DNA from: DASZIT01 sp963819695
GTDB taxonomy: Bacteria > Actinomycetota > Acidimicrobiia > Acidimicrobiales > RAAP-2
Assembly (NCBI GenBank): GCA_963819695.1
Contig: CAWFXD010000001.1
Span: 1,550,001 to 1,614,000, forward strand
Direction: 5' to 3'
DNA length: 64,000 nucleotides
The translations under genes and the position numbers were made by a program. Under the pieces are notes generated by a model. That model saw only the letters and a program-made list of their open reading frames with translations, did no database searches and was not told the origin of the DNA. The stretch's first letter is position 1. Each line of letters begins with the position of its first letter. Positions 1-7,713 of the stretch are shown here, in pieces.

Positions 1-1587
1 GCTCGGTGGTCCACGAGAACTCCTACCTGGGCTCGTCGGTCCGGGTGGACGGGAGCGTGCTGGGGCGAGCGTGCGATCTGCGTTCCGGCGCCCGGTGCGA
101 GGAGGGAGTCGTCCTCGGCGAGCACTGTTTCGTCGGGCGCGCAGGCCGAGCTCAAGGCCGGCGTCATGGTCTACCCGTTCAAGACGGTCGAAGCCGGAGC
201 CATCGTCAACTCGTCCATCGTCTGGGAGTCGCGGGGGGCCCGGTCGCTGTTCGGCCGGGACGGCGTCCAGGGTCTGGCCAACGTCGACATCAGCGCCGAG
301 CTGGCGGTCCGGCTGTCGATGGCCTGGGCGTCAACCCTCGAGAAGGGGGCCACCGTCACCACCTCCCGGGACACCAGCCGGGCCGCCCGGGTCCTGAAGC
401 GGGCCATCATGGTCGGTTGCAATTCCGCCGGGGTCAACGTCGATGACCTGGAGGCGGCCACCGTCCCCGTCACCCGGTTCCAGGTCGCCTCCTCCTCCAG
501 CCTGGCCGGTATCACCGTCCGGCTGACCCCCGACGATCCCGAGTCGGTGGTGATCCGGTTCTTCGACGAGCGGGGCATCGACATCGACGAGTCGGCCCAA
601 CGGAAGATCGAACGGCTCTACTACCGGGAGGATTTCCGCCGGGCCCTGGCCCGGGAGATCGGGGACATCGGCTTTCCGACCCGGGCCGTCGAGTACTACA
701 CCGCCGCCCTCATCGATTCCGTCGACCTCGGTCCCTCCCGGGACGCGAACCTCAAGCTGGTCCTCGACTACTCGTTCGGGACCGCCAGCTTCGTCATGCC
801 CAACCTGCTTTCCAAGCTGGAAGCCGACGTGTTGGTGGTGAACCCGTATGCCAATACGGCCGGGGCCACCACCTTCGACCGGCGAGCCAGCGCCGCTCGG
901 GTGGCCGACCTGGTGAAGGCGTCCGGGGCCCACCTGGGGGCGGTGCTGGATCCCGGCGGCGAACAGGTCACCATCGTGGACGACGAGGGCAACGTCCTGT
1001 CTGACGACGAGGCCGTGCTGGTGATGCTGACCCTGGTGACCGACGCCCAGCCCGGCGCCCGGGTGGCGCTGCCGGTGGTGGTGAGCCGGGCGGCGGAGGA
1101 GATCTGCCGGCGCACGGACACCGAGATCGTCTGGACCAAGCTGGCCACGTCCCACCTCATGGAGGTGGCCAGCACCCAGGACGTGATCCTCGGGGCCAGC
1201 GAGCACGCCGGGTTCATCTTCCCGGGCTTCATGCCGGCCTTCGACGCCGCCGCCACCCTGGTGAACCTGTTGGCCCTGGTCACCCGCACCGGGCAGCCGT
1301 TGTCCAAGCTGGTCGGAGGACTGCCCCGGGTCCACATCTCCCACCAGTCGGTGCACACCCCGTGGGAGCAGAAGGGCACGGTGATGCGCACGCTGGTGGA
1401 GGGGGCCGAGGGCCGGGACCTCATGCTGCTCGATGGGGTGAAGGTGCTGGAGCCCGATGGCTGGGCGCTGGTCATCCCCGATCCGGAAGAGCCGCTGACC
1501 CATGTCTGGGCCGAGGCGGCCAGCGACGCCCAGGCCGGGGCCCGGGCTCAGGAGTACGCCGTCCGGATCCGCCAACTGATGCGGTAG
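1..1587 (+). CDS. Mannose-1-phosphate guanylyltransferase/phosphomannomutase-like fusion protein, 3' part, one frameshift
   Basis: The gene enters from the left edge, so the N-terminal nucleotidyltransferase domain is not visible. Up to about 134 the frame starting at base 3 reads hexapeptide-repeat sequence (SSVRVDGSVLGRACDLRSGA). From about 136 the repeat continues in another frame (AELKAGVMVYPF) and runs on into a phosphomannomutase-like region to the stop at 1587. One extra G in the GGG at 135-137 explains the shift. The mutase part has a TSRDTSR phosphoserine-loop equivalent (about 361-381). The metal loop, usually DGDGDR or DPDGDR, reads DPGGEQ (949-966), which suggests the mutase domain no longer binds Mg2+ normally. 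Proteins of this layout occur in actinobacteria and make or regulate NDP-sugars for cell-envelope glycans. The family is clear; the exact sugar is not. A 79-bp gap separates it from gcvH. Confidence 0.8.
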   Translation, partial: ARWSTRTPTWARRSGWTGACWGERAICVPAPGARRESSSASTVSSGAQAELKAGVMVYPFKTVEAGAIVNSSIVWESRGARSLFGRDGVQGLANVDISAELAVRLSMAWASTLEKGATVTTSRDTSRAARVLKRAIMVGCNSAGVNVDDLEAATVPVTRFQVASSSSLAGITVRLTPDDPESVVIRFFDERGIDIDESAQRKIERLYYREDFRRALAREIGDIGFPTRAVEYYTAALIDSVDLGPSRDANLKLVLDYSFGTASFVMPNLLSKLEADVLVVNPYANTAGATTFDRRASAARVADLVKASGAHLGAVLDPGGEQVTIVDDEGNVLSDDEAVLVMLTLVTDAQPGARVALPVVVSRAAEEICRRTDTEIVWTKLATSHLMEVASTQDVILGASEHAGFIFPGFMPAFDAAATLVNLLALVTRTGQPLSKLVGGLPRVHISHQSVHTPWEQKGTVMRTLVEGAEGRDLMLLDGVKVLEPDGWALVIPDPEEPLTHVWAEAASDAQAGARAQEYAVRIRQLMR

Positions 1588-1652
1588 GGCCCAGGTCGCC
1601 GGACCGATCCCCGACCCCGCCGGCGCCCACCGCGCCTCTGCTTCCCGTCGGG

Positions 1653-1658
1653 TATCGT
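1653..1658 (+). promoter_or_regulatory. Candidate -10 box (TATCGT) of gcvH
   Basis: TATCGT fits the actinobacterial TANNNT -10 pattern and ends 8 nt before the gcvH ATG. There is no Shine-Dalgarno sequence between them, so a leaderless transcript starting at or next to the ATG is likely. No convincing -35 box is visible. Confidence 0.4.
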
Positions 1659-1666
1659 CCGCATCT

Positions 1667-2047
1667 ATGAACGTGCCCGACGACCTCCGCTATTCATCCG
1701 ATCATGAGTGGATCCGCTCGGAAGGGGACCGGGTGAGGGTGGGGATCACCGACTATGCCCAGGACGCCCTGGGAGACGTGGTCTTCGTCGAGCTTCCCGC
1801 CGAAGGGTCCACCGTCACCGCCGGCGGGCCGCTGGGCGAGGTGGAATCCACCAAGTCGGTGTCCGAGGTCTATGCACCGGTGGCCGGTGAGGTGGTGTCC
1901 GTGAACCATGGGTTGACCGAGGCCCCCGAGCAGCTGAACCAGGACCCGTACGGCGACGGGTGGATCTGCGAGATCGTTCCCGCCGACCCCTCCTCGGTCG
2001 AGGGGCTGCTCGACGCCGGGGCTTACCGGCAGCTGACGAACGACTGA
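1667..2047 (+). CDS. gcvH: Glycine cleavage system H protein
   Basis: A 126-residue protein of normal length for GcvH. It carries the methylamine group between the P, T and L proteins of the glycine cleavage system on a swinging lipoyl arm. The lipoylation site is ESTKSVSE with Lys63 as the modified residue. The N-terminus (YSSDHEWIR) and the C-terminal DPYGDGWI motif are also typical. Genes for the P, T and L proteins are not in this window. The next genes downstream are garA, an ftsR-like gene and a DUF151 gene, the same order as Rv1826-Rv1829 in Mycobacterium tuberculosis. The start codon is the first ATG and has no ribosome-binding site, consistent with leaderless translation. Confidence 0.95.
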   Translation: MNVPDDLRYSSDHEWIRSEGDRVRVGITDYAQDALGDVVFVELPAEGSTVTAGGPLGEVESTKSVSEVYAPVAGEVVSVNHGLTEAPEQLNQDPYGDGWICEIVPADPSSVEGLLDAGAYRQLTND

Positions 2048-2098
2048 CCCGGTTCCCCGCGTCCGCCGAGAAGAAGCAGAGGGAGCAGAGCGACTACC

Positions 2099-2582
2099 GT
2101 GAGTGATGTGTTCTGCCACAATTGCGGCCATCGCAATCCGACGGGGGTCAACTTTTGTTCATCCTGCGGCTCGGCGCTCGCGGTGACCTCTTCGGATACG
2201 ACGATGTCGGTGCAGCCGGTCGAGGACAACAGCGAGGGAGTCGATGACGCCACCGCGGTTGGCACTCTCGAACTGCCCCGCGGCATCGGCATGCTGGTGG
2301 TGAAGCGGGGCCCGAACACCGGGATCCGTTATGCCCTGGAGTCAGAGGTGACCCGGGCCGGCCGCCATCCGGAGAGCGACATCTTTCTCGATGACATCAC
2401 CGTCTCGCGGCGGCACGCCGAGTTCGTCACCCACGACCACGTGAGCAGCGTTCGCGGACGTCGGTTCGTTGAACGGCACCTACGTGAATCGGGAGCGCAT
2501 CGAGGAGGCCCGCCTCTCGAGCGGCGATGAAGTCCAGATCGGAAAATTCAAACTGCTGTATCTGGTGGCCACAGGCGAATGA
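2099..2582 (+). CDS. garA: GarA/OdhI-type FHA-domain regulator with N-terminal zinc ribbon (one frameshift)
   Basis: GarA is a cytoplasmic forkhead-associated protein. In mycobacteria and corynebacteria its phosphorylation by Ser/Thr kinases switches control of 2-oxoglutarate dehydrogenase, glutamate dehydrogenase and glutamate synthase. Here residues 6-23 form a CxxC-x10-CxxC zinc ribbon (C6, C9, C20, C23). They are followed by a DTTMS stretch (T34, T35) that resembles the phosphorylated ETTS motif of GarA. The FHA domain follows with LVVKRGPNTG, AGRHPESDIFLDD and SRRHAEF. The frame starting at GTG 2099 then loses homology and stops at 2530. The next frame continues with DVGSLNGTYVNRE and DEVQIGKFKLL to TGA at 2580-2582. 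One extra G at 2456-2457 explains this. Position between gcvH and the MerR gene supports the call. Confidence 0.85.
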
Positions 2583-2619
2583 CGGAGATCGCGAGAGCAC
2601 CCGAGAGGGGGACGGCGCG

Positions 2620-3948
2620 GTGAGCGGGCGGTCGTACCTGTCGATCGGCGATGTCCTCACCCTCCTCCGCCAGGAATTCCCCGACGTCACCATCTCGAAG
2701 ATCCGGTTCCTGGAGAGCCAGGGCCTGGTCAACCCGGAACGGACGCCGTCCGGGTACCGAAAGTTCTACGAGCAGGATGTCGAACGGCTGCGATGGGTGC
2801 TCCGCCAGCAGCGGGAGCACTTCCTCCCACTCAAGGTCATCAAGGATCGCCTGGGGGACGAGGCCAATGGGTCGGAGCCGTCGACTCCGGCGGAGGCCGG
2901 CAGTGCCGGTCCGGCCCGAGGGGAGCGCCGGCCCCCCGATGCGCCTCTGGCCGTCGACCCGGTGCTGGTCGGGCAGGGCGCGATGGCGGTAGCCCCGCCG
3001 AAGACATCGGCTCCGTCCCGTCCGTCGGTGCCCGAACACGCGTCGGTCGGAGGCGGCCAAGGAGGTCGGCGTTCGGTTGACGCCGCCGGGACGGCGCCAT
3101 CGTCCCGTCTCCCCGGCGGTGGTGGACCCTCGTCGCTCTACGACCAGGAGGAGTCCGACGCCCTGACCCTCCGACCGAGCCCGACCGACGACCGCGGGCC
3201 GGCTCCCCGGACGGCCAACCGCGATCCGGCCGAAGCCCCGCGGGGTGCGGCCCCGGTTGCGGCTCCGCGTTCCCAATCGGCGGCTCCGGAAGACGCGCCA
3301 CCTCGAACGACACCGGCCGGACTGGCGGCGGGCGTCGTCAACGCGCCACGGACCGACCCACTGGTGGCGGCCAAAGACGGTGGCACCGCTCCCGGGGGCT
3401 CCGCCCGCCCGCCCAAACCCGCGCCGACCGCCGCGTCGCGTGGCGGCGGCAAGCCGCCTACCGGGTCGCCCCGGGCCCCGGCGGGCGCGGCTCCCGGATC
3501 GGGTGCCGGTCAGCCCAAGAGCAAGGCCGCCGATGCCGGGGCCGTCTCCGACCTGGCGGGCATGGCCGGGGCCAGTCTCACCCTCGAAGAGTTGGCCGCC
3601 GCCTCTGGCCTGGACATCGCCGTCATCGAAGAGCTGTGCCAGTACGGATTGCTGGCCCCGTCCCGGGTGGGCGGCGGGGAGTACTACGACGAAGACGCGC
3701 TGGCCGTGGCCAATCTGGTGGCGGCGTTCTCCCGGTTCGGCATCGAGCCCCGCCACCTCCGCCTTTACAAGAACGCCGCCGAGCGGGAGGCCGGGTTCGT
3801 CGAGCAGATTGTGCTGCCGCTGGTCAGGCAGCGAAACCCCGAGGCCCGGGCCAAAGCCAACGAGACCGCCGACCAGCTCATCCAACTCGGCCAAGGTCTG
3901 CGCAGCTCGTTGCTGCGAAAGGCTCTCCGCGACCTGCTGGGAGGTTGA
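2620..3948 (+). CDS. ftsR: MerR-family regulator, FtsR/Rv1828 type, with long disordered insert
   Basis: A 442-residue protein starting at GTG 2620, 37 bp after garA, with a GAGAGGGGG ribosome-binding site upstream. Residues 6-80 are a MerR winged-helix DNA-binding domain (ISKIRFLESQGLVNPER, then PSGYRKFYEQDVERLRWVL). Residues from about 309 to the end form a second, MerR-like helical domain (LTLEELAAASGLDIAVIEEL, GGEYYDEDALAVANL) seen in Rv1828 and corynebacterial FtsR, a positive regulator of ftsZ. Between them lies about 220 residues rich in Pro, Ala, Gly and Arg with no predicted fold. Family members are usually near 250 residues, so this linker is unusual. The reading frame stays open across the insert. 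The regulated genes here are unknown; control of division genes is inferred from relatives. Confidence 0.8.
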   Translation: MSGRSYLSIGDVLTLLRQEFPDVTISKIRFLESQGLVNPERTPSGYRKFYEQDVERLRWVLRQQREHFLPLKVIKDRLGDEANGSEPSTPAEAGSAGPARGERRPPDAPLAVDPVLVGQGAMAVAPPKTSAPSRPSVPEHASVGGGQGGRRSVDAAGTAPSSRLPGGGGPSSLYDQEESDALTLRPSPTDDRGPAPRTANRDPAEAPRGAAPVAAPRSQSAAPEDAPPRTTPAGLAAGVVNAPRTDPLVAAKDGGTAPGGSARPPKPAPTAASRGGGKPPTGSPRAPAGAAPGSGAGQPKSKAADAGAVSDLAGMAGASLTLEELAAASGLDIAVIEELCQYGLLAPSRVGGGEYYDEDALAVANLVAAFSRFGIEPRHLRLYKNAAEREAGFVEQIVLPLVRQRNPEARAKANETADQLIQLGQGLRSSLLRKALRDLLGG

Positions 3949-4016
3949 CGGTTCCCCGGGCACCCGTTCCCGGCAACCTTCGGTCGGGCGCGACCGCGGA
4001 TTCGGCTGTCGGCGAG

Positions 4017-4022
4017 TAAGTT
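4017..4022 (+). promoter_or_regulatory. Candidate -10 box (TAAGTT) of the DUF151 gene
   Basis: TAAGTT matches TANNNT and lies 7 nt before ATG 4030. No Shine-Dalgarno sequence is present, which suggests a leaderless start separate from the upstream ftsR-like gene. No clear -35 box. Confidence 0.3.
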
Positions 4023-4029
4023 GCAGAGC

Positions 4030-4545
4030 ATGGTCGAGGTTCGGCTTCGAGCGGTGCGGGTGGACCTTCAATCGAACACGCCTGTGCTCCTGCTCCAGGA
4101 GCCGGATGGATTGGGCCGGACCCTGCCCATCTTCATCGGTGCCCCGGAGGCGACGGCCATCGCCTTCTCCCTCCAGGGTATGGATACACCCCGACCGATG
4201 ACCCACGATCTGATCCGCGACCTGCTCGACGCCCTGGGGGCGGATGTGGTGCGGGTGGTGATCACCGAACTCCGTACGTCCACCTACCATGCCGAGATCG
4301 TGCTCCGCCACAACGATCACGAGGTGTCGGTGTCGTCGAGGCCCTCGGATGCGGTGGCGGTGGCGGTCCGGACGGGAACGTCGCTGTTCGTCGTGGATGA
4401 GCTCATGGATGCCGAAGGCATCATGCTGGCCGTCGACGAGGAGGACGAGGAGGAGGACGAGGACGAGAACGCCAACCCCGACGAGTTGGTCGGCGAGTTC
4501 CGCCACTTCCTCGACACCATCCGCCCGGAGGACTTCTCGTCCTGA
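4030..4545 (+). CDS. DUF151 bifunctional nuclease family protein (Rv1829-like)
   Basis: A 171-residue protein of the DUF151/BFN family (some plant members have DNase and RNase activity; the bacterial role is poorly known). Typical parts are LPIFIGAPEATAIAF near the N-terminus, RPMTHDLIRDLLDALGA in the middle, and SSRPSDAVAVAVRTG. A strongly acidic stretch (DEEDEEEDEDE) precedes a C-terminal helix, as in actinobacterial homologues. It is the fourth gene of the conserved gcvH-garA-ftsR-DUF151 cluster. I start at ATG 4030; a TTG at 4021 is in frame but no ribosome-binding site favours it. Function in vivo is unknown; the fold and the neighbourhood are secure. Confidence 0.85.
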   Translation: MVEVRLRAVRVDLQSNTPVLLLQEPDGLGRTLPIFIGAPEATAIAFSLQGMDTPRPMTHDLIRDLLDALGADVVRVVITELRTSTYHAEIVLRHNDHEVSVSSRPSDAVAVAVRTGTSLFVVDELMDAEGIMLAVDEEDEEEDEDENANPDELVGEFRHFLDTIRPEDFSS

Positions 4546-4663
4546 GATCATGGCGGCCGGCCGGCGGTGCACTGGCGGCGATGGCCTGGACCACCGGCAC
4601 GAGTCAGTTGCCGGTGGAATCGCCATCCAACAACGAGGGGACAACGAGGGGAATCGTGAAGGC

Positions 4664-5299
4664 ATGAGGAAATCTGTGATCGGTCTGCTGGTCTCGGGCT
4701 GTCTGGGTGGCCTGGTGCTGGCCGCGTGTTCGTCGGGAAGTTCGACCTCCACCACGGTTACCACCACGTCGCCGACGACGTCGGCATCGAGCCCCTCGAC
4801 CACCGCGGCCAACGGGACGACCACCACCGTGGCCGGGACACCCGGCTGCACCACGGCCAACCTGACCGCGGCGATCTACGGCAGCAGCGGGGCGGCCGGG
4901 ACCATCGAGACCACCGTCGCCCTGAAGAACAACCTGGCCACCAACTGCACGTTGAGCGGTTACCCGGGGTTGGGCATGACCGGCTCGAACGGAACGTCGC
5001 TCACCACCACCGTGGTGCGGAAGGGCAACTACGGCTTCACCGCCATGGCGCCCACCACCGTGACGCTCTCCGGGGGCCAGCAGGCGTTCTTCAACATGGG
5101 GTACTCGGACGTGCCCACCGGATCGGCCACCACCTGCCCGACGGCGGCCAACCTGGTGATCACCCCTCCGAATTCGTACACCAGCACGACCATCCCCGCC
5201 CAGCTGGCCCCCTGCAACAACGGGACCATCACGGTGTCACCGGTGTTCGTCGCCTCCAGCCCCGGCGCCCAGACCACAGCCCCTCCGTCGGCTCAGTAG
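4664..5299 (+). CDS. DUF4232-like secreted lipoprotein
   Basis: A 211-residue predicted lipoprotein. Residues 1-21 are a signal peptide with Lys/Arg at the start, and the lipobox LAAC places the lipidated Cys at residue 22. A Ser/Thr-rich linker of about 35 residues follows, then a domain that begins CTTANLTAAI and has an NNLATNCTLSGYPG stretch. This matches the DUF4232 pattern found in actinobacterial surface lipoproteins. Paired cysteines in the domain suggest disulfides. The start ATG follows GGGG/GAA purine-rich sequence. Role unknown. Confidence 0.7.
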   Translation: MRKSVIGLLVSGCLGGLVLAACSSGSSTSTTVTTTSPTTSASSPSTTAANGTTTTVAGTPGCTTANLTAAIYGSSGAAGTIETTVALKNNLATNCTLSGYPGLGMTGSNGTSLTTTVVRKGNYGFTAMAPTTVTLSGGQQAFFNMGYSDVPTGSATTCPTAANLVITPPNSYTSTTIPAQLAPCNNGTITVSPVFVASSPGAQTTAPPSAQ

Positions 5300-5365
5300 G
5301 ATCAGACCTCGAGTTGAATCCCTAGGGCGCCGATCCGACCCCGCCTGGGGTGCAGAGGAGCCGTG

Positions 5366-6653
5366 GTGAAGCTGGGCATCGAGAGGCGAACCGTACCCAT
5401 GTCCGTCCTCTGGGCGATCGGTGCCGTCTCGGCCGGAGCCGTGTTCTTCTACGCCTTCCTCTACGCCTACGCCCGGCACGAGGTCGATATCGATGTCTAC
5501 CTGATGGGCGGCTCCAACCTGTTCGGCGGCCATCTGTACGACGTGCAGAACGCCAACACCCACCTGGCCTTCACCTACACCCCGTTCGCCGCGCTGCTCT
5601 TCGTCCCGCTGAGCGTGTTCCCCGAACAGGCGGCCGAGCTGTTGCTGGGGGCGGTGAACGTCGTCGCCCTCGCCGCCCTGGTCGGCGTCTCCCTCCGGGC
5701 GGTGCGGCCGGCATGGGACCGGGCCCGGCTGTTGCGCTGGACGCTCATCCTGATGGCACCGGCCCTGGCCATGGACCCGGTGCGGCTGACCTTCTCCTTC
5801 GGGCAGGTGAACATCATCCTGGCGGCGTTGATCCTGGCCGACCTGACCGGTGCGGTGAAGGTGGGATCCAAGACGATCCCCCGGGGCGTCCTCACCGGGC
5901 TGACCGCGGCGGTGAAGCTCATCCCGCTCATCTTCGTGCCCTATCTGTTCCTGATCCGGCAGTTCCGGGCCATGTGGGTCACCCTGGCCACCTTCGTGGT
6001 CTGTGGTCTCGGCCTGGCGGTGCTGGCCCCTCACACCTCGTGGCTGTTCTGGACGAAGTACGTTTCCGACGCCAACCGGGTGGGCGGGACCGCCTTCATC
6101 TCCAACCAGAGCCTGCGGGCGGTGATCATCCGCTTTCACCACGGGGACGTCTCGAACTCGGTCTTCTACGTGGCCGCCATCGGGTTCGGGCTGGCCGGGT
6201 TGGGATTGGCCCGGTGGGCGCACCACGCGTCGTCACCGCTGCTCGGCATCCTGGTCTGTGCCACCACCGGGATGGTCGTTTCGCCGATCACCTGGGCCCA
6301 TCACATGGTTTGGGTGGTCCCCATCCTTCTGTGGCTCGTGTTGGCCGACGACCGGCCGATGGGCGGCTGGATCTGGGCCGTCGGGGCCGCGCTGCTGTTC
6401 TGGAAGGCCCCCATCTGGCTGGTGCCCTACGAACACGGGCGGGAACTGGGCGAGAACGCCTGGCAGCTGCTGCTCGGGCAATTCGTTCTTCTGGGCGATG
6501 ATGGTGTTCCTCGCCGGAGTCGCGGCGATGCTGGCCTTCCGGCACCCAAGGGGACCAGGTCGAGTACCGGAGCCGCCGGTCGGGGAGCGCTGGGAGGCCC
6601 GCCAACCCGGGACCGACCTGGAGCCGGTGTCGGCCCTGCCCGGCGGCCGTTGA
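5366..6653 (+). CDS. GT87-family membrane glycosyltransferase (DUF2029), one frameshift
   Basis: A polytopic membrane protein of about 430 residues. GT87 enzymes use polyprenyl-phosphate mannose or a similar lipid-linked sugar to build cell-envelope glycolipids such as PIMs and lipomannan. The early DIDVYLMGGSNLFGG with its acidic residues on the outside, the FTYTPFAALLFVPL segment, the GQVNIILAALILADL helix and LTAAVKLIPLIFVPY are typical of the family. The first frame loses sense after QLLLGQ at about 6480. Reading one base on gives a final helix (FFWAMMVFLAGVAAMLAF) and a stop at 6653. One extra G in GGG 6476-6478 accounts for it. The start is GTG 5366 (or GTG 5363), just after GAGGAG. The last part has no membrane segment. 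Confidence 0.75.
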
Positions 6654-6664
6654 GCCTGGGCGGA

Positions 6665-7692
6665 TCAGGACCCGGGACGGACCAGGATGCGGCCCCGGAC
6701 GCCGCCGGCGGTGATGGCGGAGAGGGCGGAGTCGAGCGCGTCGAGCCCGATCTCCCGGGCGGCCATGTCGTCGAGCAGTGAATCGGCGAAGGCACCGGCC
6801 AGCTGGTTCCACACCGCTCGCCGCTCGGCCAGCGGAGTCTGCACCGAGTCGATCCCGAGCAGGGCCACCCCCCGGACGATGAACGGATAGACCGATGTCT
6901 CGAGGGCATTGCCCCCGGTGAGGCCGCTGGCCGCCACCCCGGCTCCGTAGCGGAGGGACCGGAGGACATCGGCCAGCGTCCGACCGCCGACGCAGTCGAT
7001 GGCGCCGGCCCACCGTTCGGCCCCCAGCACCCGGCCGGAGTCGTCCCCCAGGTCCCGGCCGACGACCTCGCCGGCCCCGAGCCCGACCAGATAGCCGTGC
7101 TCGCCGTCCTTGCCGGTGCTGGCCACCACCTGGTAGCCCCTCGAGGCCAGCAATGCCACCGACATGCTGCCCACGCCGCCGGAGGCCCCGGTGACCAGCA
7201 CCGGTCCCCGGTCGGGGGTCAGACCGTGGACCTCCAGGCGCCGGAGCGAAAGGGCGGCGGTGAAGCCGGCCGTCCCGATGACCGCCGCATGCCGGGGGCT
7301 GAGGCCGTCGGGAAGGGCGCACCACCCAGTCGGCCGGGACCCGGGCGTACTCCGCGAACCCGCCGTGATGGGCGACGCCGAGGTCGTAGCCGTGGACGAT
7401 GACCGGTTGGCCGACGTCGTAGCCGGTCCCGCCGATCACGGTGCCGACCAGATCGACCCCGGGTATCAGCGGCGAGATGCCGCGCCACCCGGTTGCCCGG
7501 CTGGGCGACCATGCCGTCCTTGTAGTTGACCGCTGACCAGTCGACCCGAACCAGTACGTCTCCGGCCGGAAGGTCGTCGACCGTAAGGGTCCGGACACCC
7601 TGCTCCGTCGAGTCCCCGACCTGCTCGACCACGAAGCCGGAGAATTGATCAGGAACCGCCGGGGCCGGGGGGTGAACAGTTTCTGCGGTCAT
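6665..7692 (-). CDS. Zinc-free MDR-family oxidoreductase (YhdH/AcuI type), two frameshifts
   Basis: A medium-chain dehydrogenase/reductase resembling YhdH and AcuI, NADPH-dependent acrylyl-CoA or quinone reductases. Three consecutive frames must be joined. The first, from ATG 7692, has VDWSAVNYKDGMVAQPG. The second has LIPGVDLVGTVI and HHGGFAEYARVPADWVV. The third, to 6665, has LVTGASGGVGSMSVALLA (NADPH-binding Rossmann loop), GAIDCVGG and the C-terminal IGLDALDSALSAI region. Single extra C/G bases at 7480-7481 and 7315-7317 restore the whole family profile, so the protein would be about 340 residues as expected. It is divergent from the S9 peptidase gene, with 21 bp between the two starts. 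With two shifts a true pseudogene is possible, but the pattern matches the other one-base insertions nearby. Confidence 0.75.
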
Positions 7693-7713
7693 GAGGGCTA
7701 CCGTACCGACTTG

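Noticed and set aside
2453..2460. Programmed frameshifting in garA and other genes
   Set aside because: The sites differ in sequence, lie in unrelated genes and show no common slippery heptamer or downstream structure. One-base consensus errors are simpler.
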